A stretch of DNA of 64,000 nt from Sphingomonas sp. SORGH_AS_0879 (GCF_030819175.1 NZ_JAUTBJ010000002.1:3247001-3311000), one strand, 5' to 3'; counted from the stretch's first letter, positions 46,659 to 55,499 are shown. Notes: a model not told the origin generated them from the letters alone. Translations and numbers: made by a program.

Positions 46659-48122
46659 TTAGCGGAGCTTCGCCTTGTCAGACTGAGGGATTGCCTTGAC
46701 GATCGCCGTCACGGCCACGGCATAGGGATGAACGCCTTCGGGCGTCGGCTGGCTCGCTAAGACCGGCCAAGTCCCAGGCGCTGCGGCATCGTACCAGAAA
46801 GGCTTCGTATCGATGTACGCCGCGATGCGCCCCTCGGCTCCTGCCTCCTTATAGGCCTCCAACTGCCACTTGAATCCGCTGCCCCAGCCGCCCGTCGCGG
46901 TGCCCCACTCATTCCCCGTCACGGCCGTCTGCCCGGCTCTGCTCATCCACAGGTCGGTGCTGGTTGTACGGGGGAGCACGCCGGTCGCCACCACCCGAAT
47001 ACCGGGATAGCGAGCAATGAATCGGTCGAGGAAACCGACATAGTTAGACCGCATCGTGGTGTACTTGGAGTTCAGGTCGTTCTGGCCGAGCTGATTGATC
47101 AGCACCGTAAATGGCAGAGCGCGCCCCGTGTTGAACTGAGCGGCTTGGTCGATCACCTGCCATCGCAGAAGCGCGCCGGTGTTCAGCTCCAGGCTCGATT
47201 TGGCGCCCGGCATACCGATCATGAAATGCGGCACGCGCCCAAAGGTTGTGTCGGCAGTATCCAACCACTTGCGCAGCCACCCCAAATTGCCGCGCGTGTC
47301 GGCCTCGACGGCATATTCCTGGCGCGCTTCACCGATGCTGTCGACCGTGCCCAGCGCGACCGGGCGACCGTCCCAGCCCTTGGCGACGCACAGGTCCGGA
47401 CCATAATAGGCTGGCTGCGACTGGCCGCTGCCAGTGTCGAGTGAGGCAGTGCTGAAGTCAGTAGGCCTATCCAGATGCGCGGAAACGCTAGCTAGGTCAG
47501 CACCGCCCCAGACACGCTCGCCTCGTCCAGCCTGAATGCGATAGACGGGAATCTGCTTTTCACCAGCGGCCGTGTGGTAAGCCGTCGTCATCGCGACATC
47601 GCTGTTGGCCGGAATGCCGCCCGGTAGATCGATGGCATCGGTCCACACGCCAGTGGATCCGCTGTCGACAGTGGCGACGGTCGCATTATTGAACGTCGCG
47701 CGAACCTTGGTCGTACCGATTGATACCCAGAACCCGTCTACATTAGTCGCATTGCCCGGCAGGAGTGATTCCTGGGGCGAATTGCCACCTTCGGTCGAGG
47801 CGAAGCCCGCAAAGTGGCAGCGAACCGAGGTAACGGCACTCTGAGGCGAGCCAACTAGGATTCTGGTCATCACGAACGGGGTTTCGTTGGCCGCAGTGAC
47901 GAGTGCCCCGCTCGGCATGCGCAGCCGCGTGAAGGCAATCATATATCGGTCGGGGTTCCCGACCGCCGGGGTCGGCGTAGCCGTGGGGGTGGGTGTCGGG
48001 GTCGGCGTGGGCATTACGATGGGCAGGCCGTCAGGCGAGTCGAAGCTGCCGTTCATTGCGACAGTGCAACTCCCGATCATCAACGACAGAGCGAGCGGAA
48101 TGCTTGTTGCAGCGGTACCCAT
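46659..48122 (-). CDS. SGNH/GDSL-hydrolase-like lipoprotein
   Basis: 487 residues. Lipoprotein signal with lipobox MIGSC at about 15-19, then a (PT)n linker (PTPTPTPTPTATPTP). The body has MIGMPGAKSS, INQLGQNDL (block III-like Asn-Asp) and a late EGVHP with His, fitting an SGNH esterase. Likely a phage or host cargo acting on envelope or extracellular polysaccharide esters. Confidence 0.65.
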   Translation of the reverse strand: MGTAATSIPLALSLMIGSCTVAMNGSFDSPDGLPIVMPTPTPTPTPTATPTPAVGNPDRYMIAFTRLRMPSGALVTAANETPFVMTRILVGSPQSAVTSVRCHFAGFASTEGGNSPQESLLPGNATNVDGFWVSIGTTKVRATFNNATVATVDSGSTGVWTDAIDLPGGIPANSDVAMTTAYHTAAGEKQIPVYRIQAGRGERVWGGADLASVSAHLDRPTDFSTASLDTGSGQSQPAYYGPDLCVAKGWDGRPVALGTVDSIGEARQEYAVEADTRGNLGWLRKWLDTADTTFGRVPHFMIGMPGAKSSLELNTGALLRWQVIDQAAQFNTGRALPFTVLINQLGQNDLNSKYTTMRSNYVGFLDRFIARYPGIRVVATGVLPRTTSTDLWMSRAGQTAVTGNEWGTATGGWGSGFKWQLEAYKEAGAEGRIAAYIDTKPFWYDAAAPGTWPVLASQPTPEGVHPYAVAVTAIVKAIPQSDKAKLR

Positions 48123-48298
48123 GGATATTGCCCCCCGAATTTACCTATCCAGGGCCAACTGCAATCAACCGCCAATTTCGTCTAACTCTGAATGGCTTGC
48201 ACGATTCTCGAATAAAGACAGACGGTACGGTCAATCCGCGAAAGCACGAATCCTCATATTTACGCCCACCAGCTTTGCTGCCATCGGCTTGATGATTT

Positions 48299-48925
48299 TC
48301 AACGACCGCGAGTCGGGAAGACCGGCCCCCGCACCTTCATGCGATTGGCTGGGTAGGGTTGCTGGAGCGCCACTGCCTCTTCTGCCGGGGCGCGTAGCCA
48401 CGTCGTCACGTCGCCCGGGTGCAGGACGGTGATCATCGCCTTCGGGTGAATGGGCTCCACCAGTTCGTTCGCGTCACAGGTAACCATCGCGAACGACCGC
48501 CCCTCAGCCGTCTGCTGCCAGAACCCTGCGACGACAAAAATTGGCTGATCGGTGACGCTGAACCACATCTCACCTTTTAGCGGCGGCTTGCCGTCCCCTA
48601 GGTCGTGGCGTTCGGGGGTGAACTCGCAGAACTCGGTGAGCGGGATGATGCAGCGGTTCGCGGGATCAGCGGCCAGGCGTCGCCACTGCGGCAATCCCAG
48701 GTTGCGCACGTTGGTCATTGGGTACGGCGCTTTCCCGCCCAGCACGTCCCAAGACATGACGTCCCAGGCACGCTCACCTTCCTGCTCCCGTATCACATAG
48801 GATCGGGCCTTCGGGCGCAGTTCTTGGGGGTGGAAGCGATTATCGCGCGGTCGTTCGTCGAACAGCTTGGCGGCCGACTGAAATATCGTCTGCGGCTCGC
48901 CGTCAAATCGGGCTCGGTTGCACAT
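48299..48925 (-). CDS. SRAP/HMCES (YedK-like) DNA-crosslink protein
   Basis: 208 residues, starting at ATG 48925 so that the catalytic Cys is residue 2 (MCNRARFDGE). Conserved ARSYV, CIIPLTEFCEF (Glu) and an MITVLHPGD-type His segment. HMCES/YedK forms a covalent link with abasic sites in single-stranded DNA and shields them. The phage copy complements the SOS polymerase next door. Confidence 0.92.
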   Translation of the reverse strand: MCNRARFDGEPQTIFQSAAKLFDERPRDNRFHPQELRPKARSYVIREQEGERAWDVMSWDVLGGKAPYPMTNVRNLGLPQWRRLAADPANRCIIPLTEFCEFTPERHDLGDGKPPLKGEMWFSVTDQPIFVVAGFWQQTAEGRSFAMVTCDANELVEPIHPKAMITVLHPGDVTTWLRAPAEEAVALQQPYPANRMKVRGPVFPTRGR

Positions 48926-48976
48926 CACCCCCCAATCAACGCGGGATGCAAATAGATCCCGCGCATCCTGGCCGGA

Positions 48977-49231
48977 TCAGGCAAATGGGTTGGCGACTTC
49001 CCCAGTCTCACTCTTGCCTGCACGTTCTAGGCGATCAGGCAGGTCGGCCGCTTCCAGTTCGCCGCAGATGGCATCGACCAACGCCTTCAGCGACCGAGCG
49101 CGCTTCAAACCAGCCTTGTCCCGGGTAATCTCGACAGAGCCGGAAAGCATAACTGCGTCCGGCGCGTTCTCGGCCGACAAATCCCCGATGGTGTCCACAG
49201 CACTGTCATCAGCAAAAGGCTTCATCGTCAT
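48977..49231 (-). CDS. Small uncharacterised protein
   Basis: 84 residues. ATG 49231 overlaps the stop of the upstream nuclease gene; AGGAG lies 9 bases before it. Helical, acidic (KALVDAICGELEAADLPDRL). No family. Confidence 0.6.
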   Translation of the reverse strand: MTMKPFADDSAVDTIGDLSAENAPDAVMLSGSVEITRDKAGLKRARSLKALVDAICGELEAADLPDRLERAGKSETGEVANPFA

Positions 49232-50019
49232 GGCCTGCTTCTCCTCGAGCTTTTGGTGCGATCGAAAGTAGGAAATGCCGGGACCTTGGCTCTGGTTGCG
49301 CGGTCGAGCTGAGGGAACGGATCGATACCAGTCCGGCGGGTCAGCTCAGCTATCGATACGACTTGCCAGACTGGCTTTGCGGCATTCGTCGCTATCCAAG
49401 CGCCCGCGCCCTGGCCGCGAGACCATACGGCTTTCCAATAGGACGTCGGGATAAGGACGCGCCCTTTTAGCGTCTTGATCGTCGCCCCCTCATACAGCGG
49501 GCCGGTTACGACGTAGGTTTCCCCCAACGTCATTGTCAGGCCACGGACGTACTGCTCAAGATCCGCCCACCCGTTACGGTTCAGCGACGGCGCTTGGGGC
49601 GCGATGTTCGCCAAGCTGAAACTTTCATAGTCTGACTCAGCGTCCACCATATCACCTGACGGCGCCATATGGCCTCGATCGAACCCGGAGCGCTCAAAAT
49701 CGCTCAGCTCCGCACGATCCGATGGCAGGAGCCGAGGATCGGTATGAAAGCGATTGCTCCGCTGATCGTAGTTTCGCGCGGCCGTCACTGATGCGCGGGT
49801 CAGGCGCTCGGCCGACCAGAGCGGGGTCCGTGTGCGTGACGAATGCAGGACTGCGAATGCCCGATTGCAAAGTTGGGTCGTTCCCTCAGCGAGACTTGGC
49901 TTATTCAGGGCGGGCGCATCACCCCCTGCAAAAAGCTGCGGACATCGTTCCGCCTGGGCACCTGCCGCTGGAAAGACGATCGATAGGCAGGCAATCGCTA
50001 GGCCAATTGTGATTCGCAA
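49228..50019 (-). CDS. DNA/RNA non-specific endonuclease (NUC1), exported
   Basis: About 263 residues. TTG 50019 (GGAG upstream) gives a normal signal peptide ending AGAQA; ATG 50094 would give an overlong one. The catalytic motif FDRGHMAPSGDM (DRGH with the general base His) and the following metal-binding Asn (SLNRNGWADLE) are present. Serratia-type nucleases cut any nucleic acid; here it is secreted to the periplasm or outside. Confidence 0.88.
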   Translation of the reverse strand: MRITIGLAIACLSIVFPAAGAQAERCPQLFAGGDAPALNKPSLAEGTTQLCNRAFAVLHSSRTRTPLWSAERLTRASVTAARNYDQRSNRFHTDPRLLPSDRAELSDFERSGFDRGHMAPSGDMVDAESDYESFSLANIAPQAPSLNRNGWADLEQYVRGLTMTLGETYVVTGPLYEGATIKTLKGRVLIPTSYWKAVWSRGQGAGAWIATNAAKPVWQVVSIAELTRRTGIDPFPQLDRATRAKVPAFPTFDRTKSSRRSRP

Positions 50020-50075
50020 CGTGCTCTCCGAGCGGGATGTGATCTGGCCAAGCCATAGGCCAGCCCGATGAACGC

Positions 50076-50366
50076 TTAATGGCTTGCCCGCCAAGCACGC
50101 ACGTCAGCCTTCGTGACGTCGCTGGCGTAGCACATGGGGGCATATCCCCCAGCACGGTCCCATGCGCTTCGACGGCCGCAGCGCGATCCGTTGCGTGCCG
50201 AGTTGTAGGGACAGGGGCAATTGCCCGGATACGCCGAGATCGATGCCTTGATGATGCGCTGCTTCACCTGCGCGTCCGAAAGCGCCGGCCGTCGGGCGTC
50301 GGAGCTCACCGGAAAAACTGTGGTGACCATCATCGCAATGATGGCCAACGCCTTACCGTTGATCAT
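50076..50366 (-). CDS. Small secreted Cys-containing protein
   Basis: 96 residues. Signal peptide to about residue 24, then NCPCPYNSARNGSRCGRRSA and a Cys late (MCYASDVTKADVRAW). This small secreted family recurs in sphingomonads and other proteobacteria; function unknown. AGAGG precedes ATG 50366. Confidence 0.75.
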   Translation of the reverse strand: MINGKALAIIAMMVTTVFPVSSDARRPALSDAQVKQRIIKASISAYPGNCPCPYNSARNGSRCGRRSAWDRAGGYAPMCYASDVTKADVRAWRASH

Positions 50367-50416
50367 GCTTACCTCTAGCGAGTGGCTGGCCGCGATCGAC
50401 GCAGCCAGCCAGTTCC

Positions 50417-51010
50417 TTATTTCGCAGGTTGCGGCGCGACCGGCACAGTCGCGTTGACCGCAAGCGGAGGCGGCGCGGTGGCAGCAATCGAAAGCGGCAC
50501 GTCCTCGTCGACGAAGCTCTTCACGATCGACCCGGCCGGGACCTTGGCACTGGTGCCGGTCATCAGGAAGCCCGCCACCGGAACCAGGGCGATTGCCCCC
50601 ACGACGCCAGCCGTCCCGGTCACACCCTTGTCGTCGAACGCTCCCGACATGCGGATTTGGCGACCATTGACGGTCACGAACAGGACGCGACCTGCAAGGT
50701 GACCCGACTTGCCCCACATGCCCTTGTTACGGACGTCGGTGATCTCACCCATTGCGGGGCTGCCAGCCGGAATGACGGTGACCCCATTCACGACGACCGG
50801 CTCGGCCGTTTCAAGGTGAAAGCGCTGCCCGACGCGGAGTTGCTTGCCCTTGGTGGTCAACTCTTCGGAAAGGCGAAGAGGAACCTCGGTCCCGACACGC
50901 AGGACAGCGGCGTTAGTGGTAGGAGCAGCGATCGGCGTCGGTTGAGCGATTTGCGCATGCGCAGCGACAGAAGCGAGCGCAATGGCGCCCGCCAGGCAAT
51001 ACTTCAACAT
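50417..51010 (-). CDS. Exported protein of unknown function
   Basis: 197 residues. Signal peptide (1-21, ending AHAQ), a beta domain with LRVGTEVPLRLSEELTTKGK and VIPAGSPAMGEI, then a Gly/Ala-rich hydrophobic segment and a Pro-rich tail. It resembles envelope proteins with SAF-like or pilus-type beta cores, without a safe name. Confidence 0.65.
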   Translation of the reverse strand: MLKYCLAGAIALASVAAHAQIAQPTPIAAPTTNAAVLRVGTEVPLRLSEELTTKGKQLRVGQRFHLETAEPVVVNGVTVIPAGSPAMGEITDVRNKGMWGKSGHLAGRVLFVTVNGRQIRMSGAFDDKGVTGTAGVVGAIALVPVAGFLMTGTSAKVPAGSIVKSFVDEDVPLSIAATAPPPLAVNATVPVAPQPAK

Positions 51011-51082
51011 CAGATAACCCCCGTTTCTGATTCGCAGTCTGCGAAGCATTGCGGGAGATTAGGATTTATAAAGTGGGTTTAG

Positions 51083-51277
51083 TCAATTGCCCAATGCTGC
51101 CACTATGACCGGAATGGTACGCCTGACGTATCCGGCAATCGCGATAAGCATTGGAAACGCCATGACCAGCGCAAGGGCGCAGATCTGAATCCAATCCAGA
51201 AGGCTGCGCCACCTGCTGATCGGTGGATTACTTGATCGGCTTCGCACCCGGCGTCCCGCACTTAGCAAACTTCCCAT
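51083..51277 (-). CDS. Possible small membrane protein
   Basis: Up to 64 residues, overlapping the preceding gene by 50 bases; a later start is likely. One hydrophobic segment (ICALALVMAFPMLIAIAGYV). Weakly supported. Confidence 0.3.
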   Translation of the reverse strand: MGSLLSAGRRVRSRSSNPPISRWRSLLDWIQICALALVMAFPMLIAIAGYVRRTIPVIVAALGN

Positions 51278-51425
51278 TTGCGGCTTTGCAGCGCGTTGCC
51301 TTCGATGCAGCGGCCTCAGGGCACTTCACAAATTTCCCCTTCGCGTCGCGACACGGCGCTGCGATCGATGGCGTAGCAACGGCGATGAGCGAAAGAGCGG
51401 ATGCGATAACGGCAAGCGAGCGCAT
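51228..51425 (-). CDS. Small secreted Cys/Lys-rich protein
   Basis: 65 residues. Signal peptide (to about 22), then two matching motifs, PCRDAKGKFVKCP and RCKAANGKFAKCG, each with a Cys pair. Such phosphate-poor, basic small proteins are frequent in sphingomonads; role unknown. Confidence 0.75.
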   Translation of the reverse strand: MRSLAVIASALSLIAVATPSIAAPCRDAKGKFVKCPEAAASKATRCKAANGKFAKCGTPGAKPIK

Positions 51426-51509
51426 GGGTCTTCTCCTACCCGTGAGTCGGGTGAGCGGATGCTATGCCTCGTAGCGGGCCTTCGCCAGAGGCGTTGCGGC
51501 TGCACAATC

Positions 51510-52424
51510 TCAACCGGAGATGAGCGCGCTAACCGGACAGTGATCGGACAGATGCTTTTGCCCAGGCGCATAGGTCGTCTCGGCAAATCCACTCGCCTGT
51601 CCCGCCACCCGACGATCAAAGACGATGTGGTCGATGAACGAGCGGTACCGAGGATCGCACCGTGGCGTCACACCTTCATCAGCCAGTCGCAGATCGGAGT
51701 TCGCAGGATTGCCGTCGTCGAGTTCCGTCCAGACGGCGTCACCAGCCTCAGCCAGGCGGCGGTTCCAGTCCCCGAGGACGATGAAGCGATCAGGGCCAAC
51801 GGCCGCCCGGTCAATCCAATCCTCCAACACCGGCACCTGCTGTTGCAGGACATCACAGGCTTGGGCGCGGTCACCTTGGAAACAGCCGGACTTCAGATGG
51901 ACCGCGAGCAACCGTGTGGGCTGGTGGCCCGGCGCCCGCACACGAACGTCGACCCCCGAACGCAACTGCGGGTTGCCGAGTTGTAGCGCCGTGACGTCCG
52001 GGTTGCGGTCGATCGCGATGCCCTTCCTGATCGCGAACCCGACGGCCTGACGGATAAATTGCTGCTCAGGGTGCTTGCCCCCGCAACTGCCTGACGCAGC
52101 ACCCGGGCGCTTTTCCATCACGATCGTGTAGCGCTTCGGATCGAACACCCGCGCCGCCGCCGCCTCATTCTCCGCTTCTTGGAAAGCGATCACGTCGGCA
52201 TCAAGCGTGTCGACGATCTGGCGCATGGCCGTATAATCGGCATCGGTGCGCGGCTCGCACCCTGTGCCGTTCCTCTCCGCCAAGAACTCCAAGTTCCAGG
52301 ACGCCACCTTGAGCGGACGGGTCCCAACCGCTTCATTCGCTGCGTCTCGGGTTGGTGCCTGTGGGGCAACACACGAAGTTAGACCGGCCAGCAGCGACAC
52401 GACGAAAACAGAGCGGATGATCAT
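51510..52424 (-). CDS. Endonuclease/exonuclease/phosphatase-family lipoprotein
   Basis: 304 residues. ATG 52424 gives a lipoprotein signal (LLAGLTSC). EEP motifs: VASWNLEFL, AFQEAEN (Glu), GDWNR, a SDHCPV ending (Asp-His). The metal-dependent fold cuts nucleic acids or phosphodiesters; here it is anchored in the outer or inner membrane. An alternative start gives 21 extra residues without a signal. Confidence 0.85.
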   Translation of the reverse strand: MIIRSVFVVSLLAGLTSCVAPQAPTRDAANEAVGTRPLKVASWNLEFLAERNGTGCEPRTDADYTAMRQIVDTLDADVIAFQEAENEAAAARVFDPKRYTIVMEKRPGAASGSCGGKHPEQQFIRQAVGFAIRKGIAIDRNPDVTALQLGNPQLRSGVDVRVRAPGHQPTRLLAVHLKSGCFQGDRAQACDVLQQQVPVLEDWIDRAAVGPDRFIVLGDWNRRLAEAGDAVWTELDDGNPANSDLRLADEGVTPRCDPRYRSFIDHIVFDRRVAGQASGFAETTYAPGQKHLSDHCPVSALISG

Positions 52425-52494
52425 GCCTGATGTGTGCCAAGGCGTGGGTCGGGATACAATGTGCTTCGAACTGGCATCCGGCGGCATGTCGCAT

Positions 52495-52944
52495 TTAGGG
52501 GCAGTCCTTCAGGTACCTTATCATCTTTTCGACGCCAGCGGGTGTAAGACCGAGCATTCGATAGCGCCCGTCTCGCTGGTCCGGCCACGAATGCACCAGT
52601 CCCTCACGCTCTAATAAAGTGATCCATCGTAACGCCGTTGTTTGGGGCACGCAGGCTCCGATGCACGTCGCGCTGACCGACTGCGGCGTCCCCTTCTCAT
52701 AGGCAATGAACAGATCAAGGAGGATGTCCCATCCTGGCTCTCCGAAAAGAACCCCGTCATTGCCAAAATGCTTCTCTCGTCGCCTACGCTCGGCATAGAG
52801 CTTTCGCGCCTTAACGGACTCATGTTCGACATCTTTGACAGGGCATTCCACCGGCCGCATTGCTGTTAGCTGAAGAACCAAGGCAGTTACTGCTTTTTGG
52901 AGTTCGGCGACCTGGGCATCCAGAGGCACGTCCAAACTGGACAT
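52495..52944 (-). CDS. MarR-like winged-helix protein
   Basis: 149 residues from ATG 52944. N-terminal coiled-coil-like helix, then a winged helix (about 70-145): GWDILLDLFIAYEKGTPQSV, TTALRWITLLEREGLV and a wing DQRDGRYRML. Acts as a DNA-binding regulator; target unknown. Confidence 0.8.
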   Translation of the reverse strand: MSSLDVPLDAQVAELQKAVTALVLQLTAMRPVECPVKDVEHESVKARKLYAERRRREKHFGNDGVLFGEPGWDILLDLFIAYEKGTPQSVSATCIGACVPQTTALRWITLLEREGLVHSWPDQRDGRYRMLGLTPAGVEKMIRYLKDCP

Positions 52945-52972
52945 CACGCCGTCTCGAGTTGGCAAAAGGCAA

Positions 52973-53431
52973 TTATCCGCTTGCGGCTTGCCATTTCCAT
53001 GAAGCATCGTGTCCGAGCAGTCGCTTGCGCCGGCAATGCCGCCATGTGCCAACAGCGGTCAGCAGTAGCATGGCGTACCCCCAAAAGCGGATTTGAAAGC
53101 CATAACCGATGGGCAACATCTCGGGTGTCACGGCCTTCGCCACGTGGGCTATGACGGTAGCGGCTTGAAGCCCCGCTACCCAAACCGGCCAAAAGCGCCG
53201 TGAGGCTATCGCCAGTACGGCAAGGGCTATGAGGAGTATAAGATCGATTATGAAAATGCCCCACGAGACCGTTGTGTGGGCATACTGGTGCGGCAGCCTG
53301 GGAACCGCGAATCCCGCTAAGAAGGCCGCCAGCTGCAACACCATTGCGATCCTCTCGACCGCGCCGCCCCTGGCCCAGACGTAGATAAAGCATAGCGCAA
53401 AACCCGTGACGAAGATCATGAAGGTGTTCAT
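52973..53431 (-). CDS. Four-helix membrane protein
   Basis: 152 residues with about four hydrophobic segments (3-20, 33-48, 62-85, 120-137) and a basic tail (RHCRRKRLLGH). No family recognised. Cargo of the element. Confidence 0.6.
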   Translation of the reverse strand: MNTFMIFVTGFALCFIYVWARGGAVERIAMVLQLAAFLAGFAVPRLPHQYAHTTVSWGIFIIDLILLIALAVLAIASRRFWPVWVAGLQAATVIAHVAKAVTPEMLPIGYGFQIRFWGYAMLLLTAVGTWRHCRRKRLLGHDASWKWQAASG

Positions 53432-53476
53432 GCCGACTGAGCGCTCCCCATTTCGCACTCAGTCGGCCGAGACAAT

Positions 53477-53830
53477 TCAGGCGTCAACCGCATGGCGCGT
53501 TTCGTGGCGCATAACCGCAGGCGGCGGGGGCGGCGTATCGCCGTAATCGCCGTAAGAAACCGCCCCCAGTCCTATTTCATACTGCGCTTCACGCAGGTCG
53601 TAATGGGCTTCGTGGATGAGATTACGCGCTTCGATCAGCCGCACGTTCGCTAACGCGACGTTCTCCAAGCTCCTCTGTGCGATCGTCAGGGGTGCCCTAG
53701 CGCGACGGCGACCATCGATTATAGCCATCGTCAGCTTGGCGTTGCGAATGATCGCAGCATCCAATTCCTGCTCGTAAGGTATCAGTTCATTCGCGATAGA
53801 ATGAGCGACGGCAAGGCGTTCTTTGCGCAT
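53477..53830 (-). CDS. Uncharacterised helical protein
   Basis: 117 residues, long helices (NVALANVRLIEARNLIHEAH) and a Pro-rich PPPPP turn. No family. Confidence 0.6.
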   Translation of the reverse strand: MRKERLAVAHSIANELIPYEQELDAAIIRNAKLTMAIIDGRRRARAPLTIAQRSLENVALANVRLIEARNLIHEAHYDLREAQYEIGLGAVSYGDYGDTPPPPPAVMRHETRHAVDA

Positions 53831-53867
53831 AGATTATCTCCGCCGAAGGCGGGGATACCGCCGTCAG

Positions 53868-54371
53868 CTATCCGGTGCTTTTTACGAGGTGCCAGATCGG
53901 CCGGAAGAAGCTCGCGAGCCCCACGCCCATTGAGATGGAGAGGGCCAGCGCCGCCATGGCCGCTATGGCGATTGCGAAAATCCAGAAGACGGTTGCTATC
54001 GGAGATAGGTCATTTCGGTTCTGCTCCCCTGTCGATAGCGGCAACCCAAGACCATATGCACGGTAATGCTGGGGCCGTGGAGCTACCGGCTCAATTGCTG
54101 GTGCACCGACGTCATCGGATTGACCCGGCTGATCCACCCGTGCTGGATCACCCCCGATCCGATCAGGGGGGAAATTCGCGAAAACCATAGCTGCCGCTTC
54201 CCGGCGGTCCTTCGCGCCAAGTACTTGGACTGCTTCAGCAATGTATCCATCGACCGTTGTCTTGGAGATACCGAGCTCGCGCGCGATCTCTTTTGAGATT
54301 CGGCGCTCCCAGACGAGGCGCAGGCATTCCAGCTGCCGGGGGCTTAGCGATTCGGCCGTCGTTCGATCCAT
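53868..54371 (-). CDS. LuxR-type HTH regulator with a C-terminal membrane segment
   Basis: 167 residues. N-terminal GerE domain (about 8-65: LSPRQLECLRLVWERRISKE, then LGISKTTVDGYI), a Pro/Asp linker, and a hydrophobic segment at about 128-155 (FWIFAIAIAAMAALALSI). It lacks a sensor domain, so it is a membrane-anchored regulator of unknown signal. Confidence 0.8.
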   Translation of the reverse strand: MDRTTAESLSPRQLECLRLVWERRISKEIARELGISKTTVDGYIAEAVQVLGAKDRREAAAMVFANFPPDRIGGDPARVDQPGQSDDVGAPAIEPVAPRPQHYRAYGLGLPLSTGEQNRNDLSPIATVFWIFAIAIAAMAALALSISMGVGLASFFRPIWHLVKSTG

Positions 54372-54433
54372 TCCCGATCTGTTATCCGATTTTTAACTTG
54401 TCCTACTCCCATTATTCCTCTTTGCCGGCAGAC

Positions 54434-54637
54434 ATGCGCAAAACCGATCATACGCCAGATTTTCAGAGACTGAGGCGATTAATCACCGAAGCTTTAGCGA
54501 TCGCGGATACTCACCGCCTTCTCGACATTGGCATCTGCCTAGATAGCGCCTTGGTTCGACTATCGGAGATCGAGGGGCTTGGAAGCGGTTTCGACAATCA
54601 CTCATCTGTCGAAGCTTCGGACCAGATCAATCATTGA
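54434..54637 (+). CDS. Small uncharacterised protein
   Basis: 67 residues, divergent from the LuxR-type gene. Helical (LRRLITEALAIADTHRLL). Resembles small sphingomonad proteins of unknown role. Confidence 0.55.
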   Translation: MRKTDHTPDFQRLRRLITEALAIADTHRLLDIGICLDSALVRLSEIEGLGSGFDNHSSVEASDQINH

Positions 54638-54705
54638 CCGCGCCAGCCGCGCGGCGATCGGACTCGATTGCCTATGCTCTACCGACGCGAATTTAGCTGC
54701 TGTCC

Positions 54706-54954
54706 GTGAGACACAGAGATGCGGATCGCCGTCTCGTTTCGCCTTCGGCGAAGGAGCCGCTTTATGGGCTCGTGGCGACTGGCGATATAACGACAGTCAA
54801 GCTGGGTCGTCGACGCCTTGTCCAGGTCGCGTCGCTGAAGCGATTGGCGTCCGAAGGGTACACGCCACCCCAGCGATACGTGAAGACCGAGCCAATCCAC
54901 AGGGAACTATCAGAAAGGCCTTTGTTCGCCGGAGATCGCCGATGTTCGGCATGA
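54706..54954 (+). CDS. Excisionase/AlpA-like DNA-binding protein
   Basis: 82 residues from GTG 54706. LYGLVATGDITTVKLGRRRL is the typical end of an excisionase helix-turn-helix with its basic wing. It lies about 90 bases from the right att core, a usual place for such a gene. The N-terminal helix is poorly preserved. Confidence 0.55.
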   Translation: MRHRDADRRLVSPSAKEPLYGLVATGDITTVKLGRRRLVQVASLKRLASEGYTPPQRYVKTEPIHRELSERPLFAGDRRCSA

Positions 54955-55043
54955 TCTTAATCAGAGTGAGGGAACGAAAGGTGGTATAGAATGGTGCGGA
55001 AAGCGCAAAACTGGCGCAATCTCAACACCTTACACCCCGTAGG

Positions 55044-55060
55044 ATGGTGCCCCTGGCCGG
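55044..55060. other. Right attachment site core
   Basis: ATGGTGCCCCTGGCCGG covers the CCA and 3' acceptor strand of tRNA-Leu and matches 24890-24906. Confidence 0.88.
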
Positions 55061-55129
55061 ACTCGAACCAGCATGCCTTGCGGCGTTCGATTTTGAGTCG
55101 AATGCGTCTACCAATTTCGCCACAGGGGC
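55045..55129 (-). tRNA. tRNA-Leu (CAA)
   Basis: 85 bases including the encoded CCA. Acceptor GCCCCTG/CAGGGGC; anticodon stem TTCGA/TCGAA with loop CTCAAAA, anticodon CAA at 55093-55095; long variable arm (GCCGCAAGGC); T arm GCTGG/CCGGC. Its 3' end is the integration site of the element and remains intact. Confidence 0.96.
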
Positions 55130-55187
55130 AGCGAAGAGGCGCTGCTAGACGAGGGTGATGCGGGGCGCAAGCGGTGATTGTCGTCGC

Positions 55188-55499
55188 CTACGGACAATCA
55201 TGCGTGGCGATGCAGACGAAATAGACCAGGGTCGTCATCAGCACCAATGCCATAGCGACCAGATAGAGTGGCAGGATCAACCACTTGGTGCTCCTTCGCA
55301 CGGTAAGTAGGGCCAGCCCGATGAGCCCCGGCGTCACCGCAAGAGCGGCGAGGCCATAGATGAAGATCGGCTCCTGCGGCCCCCACGCCACCGGGTCCGA
55401 CCACAGGATCGCCAACCATGTCAGCGGCGGCCCCAACAGGATCAGGGCCGCGATCCCCGTCGCGCGGGCCAGCGTCGATGCCATATGCCGCTTTGCCAT
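55188..55499 (-). CDS. Small membrane protein
   Basis: 103 residues from ATG 55499 with three hydrophobic segments (about 14-32, 42-62, 75-96). No family. Core chromosome beside tRNA-Leu. Confidence 0.65.
   Translation of the reverse strand: MAKRHMASTLARATGIAALILLGPPLTWLAILWSDPVAWGPQEPIFIYGLAALAVTPGLIGLALLTVRRSTKWLILPLYLVAMALVLMTTLVYFVCIATHDCP

Larger units (their letters stand above)
24890..55060. mobile_element. 30.2-kb phage-like integrated element in tRNA-Leu
   Basis: A 17-bp direct repeat marks both ends; the right one is the tRNA-Leu 3' terminus. Just inside the left end is a tyrosine integrase, and an excisionase-like gene lies near each end. Contents: replication block, small-terminase-like DUF5681 gene, IS insertion, a few virion-like genes, XRE switch, toxin-antitoxin, SOS operon and cargo. 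No large terminase, portal, capsid or tail-tape gene is recognisable, so it is probably a remnant or satellite. Confidence 0.85.

Noticed and set aside
47940..48015. GGGGTCGGCGTGGG-type short repeats as a CRISPR or iteron array
   Set aside because: They encode the Pro-Thr linker of the lipoprotein; simple codon repeats explain them.
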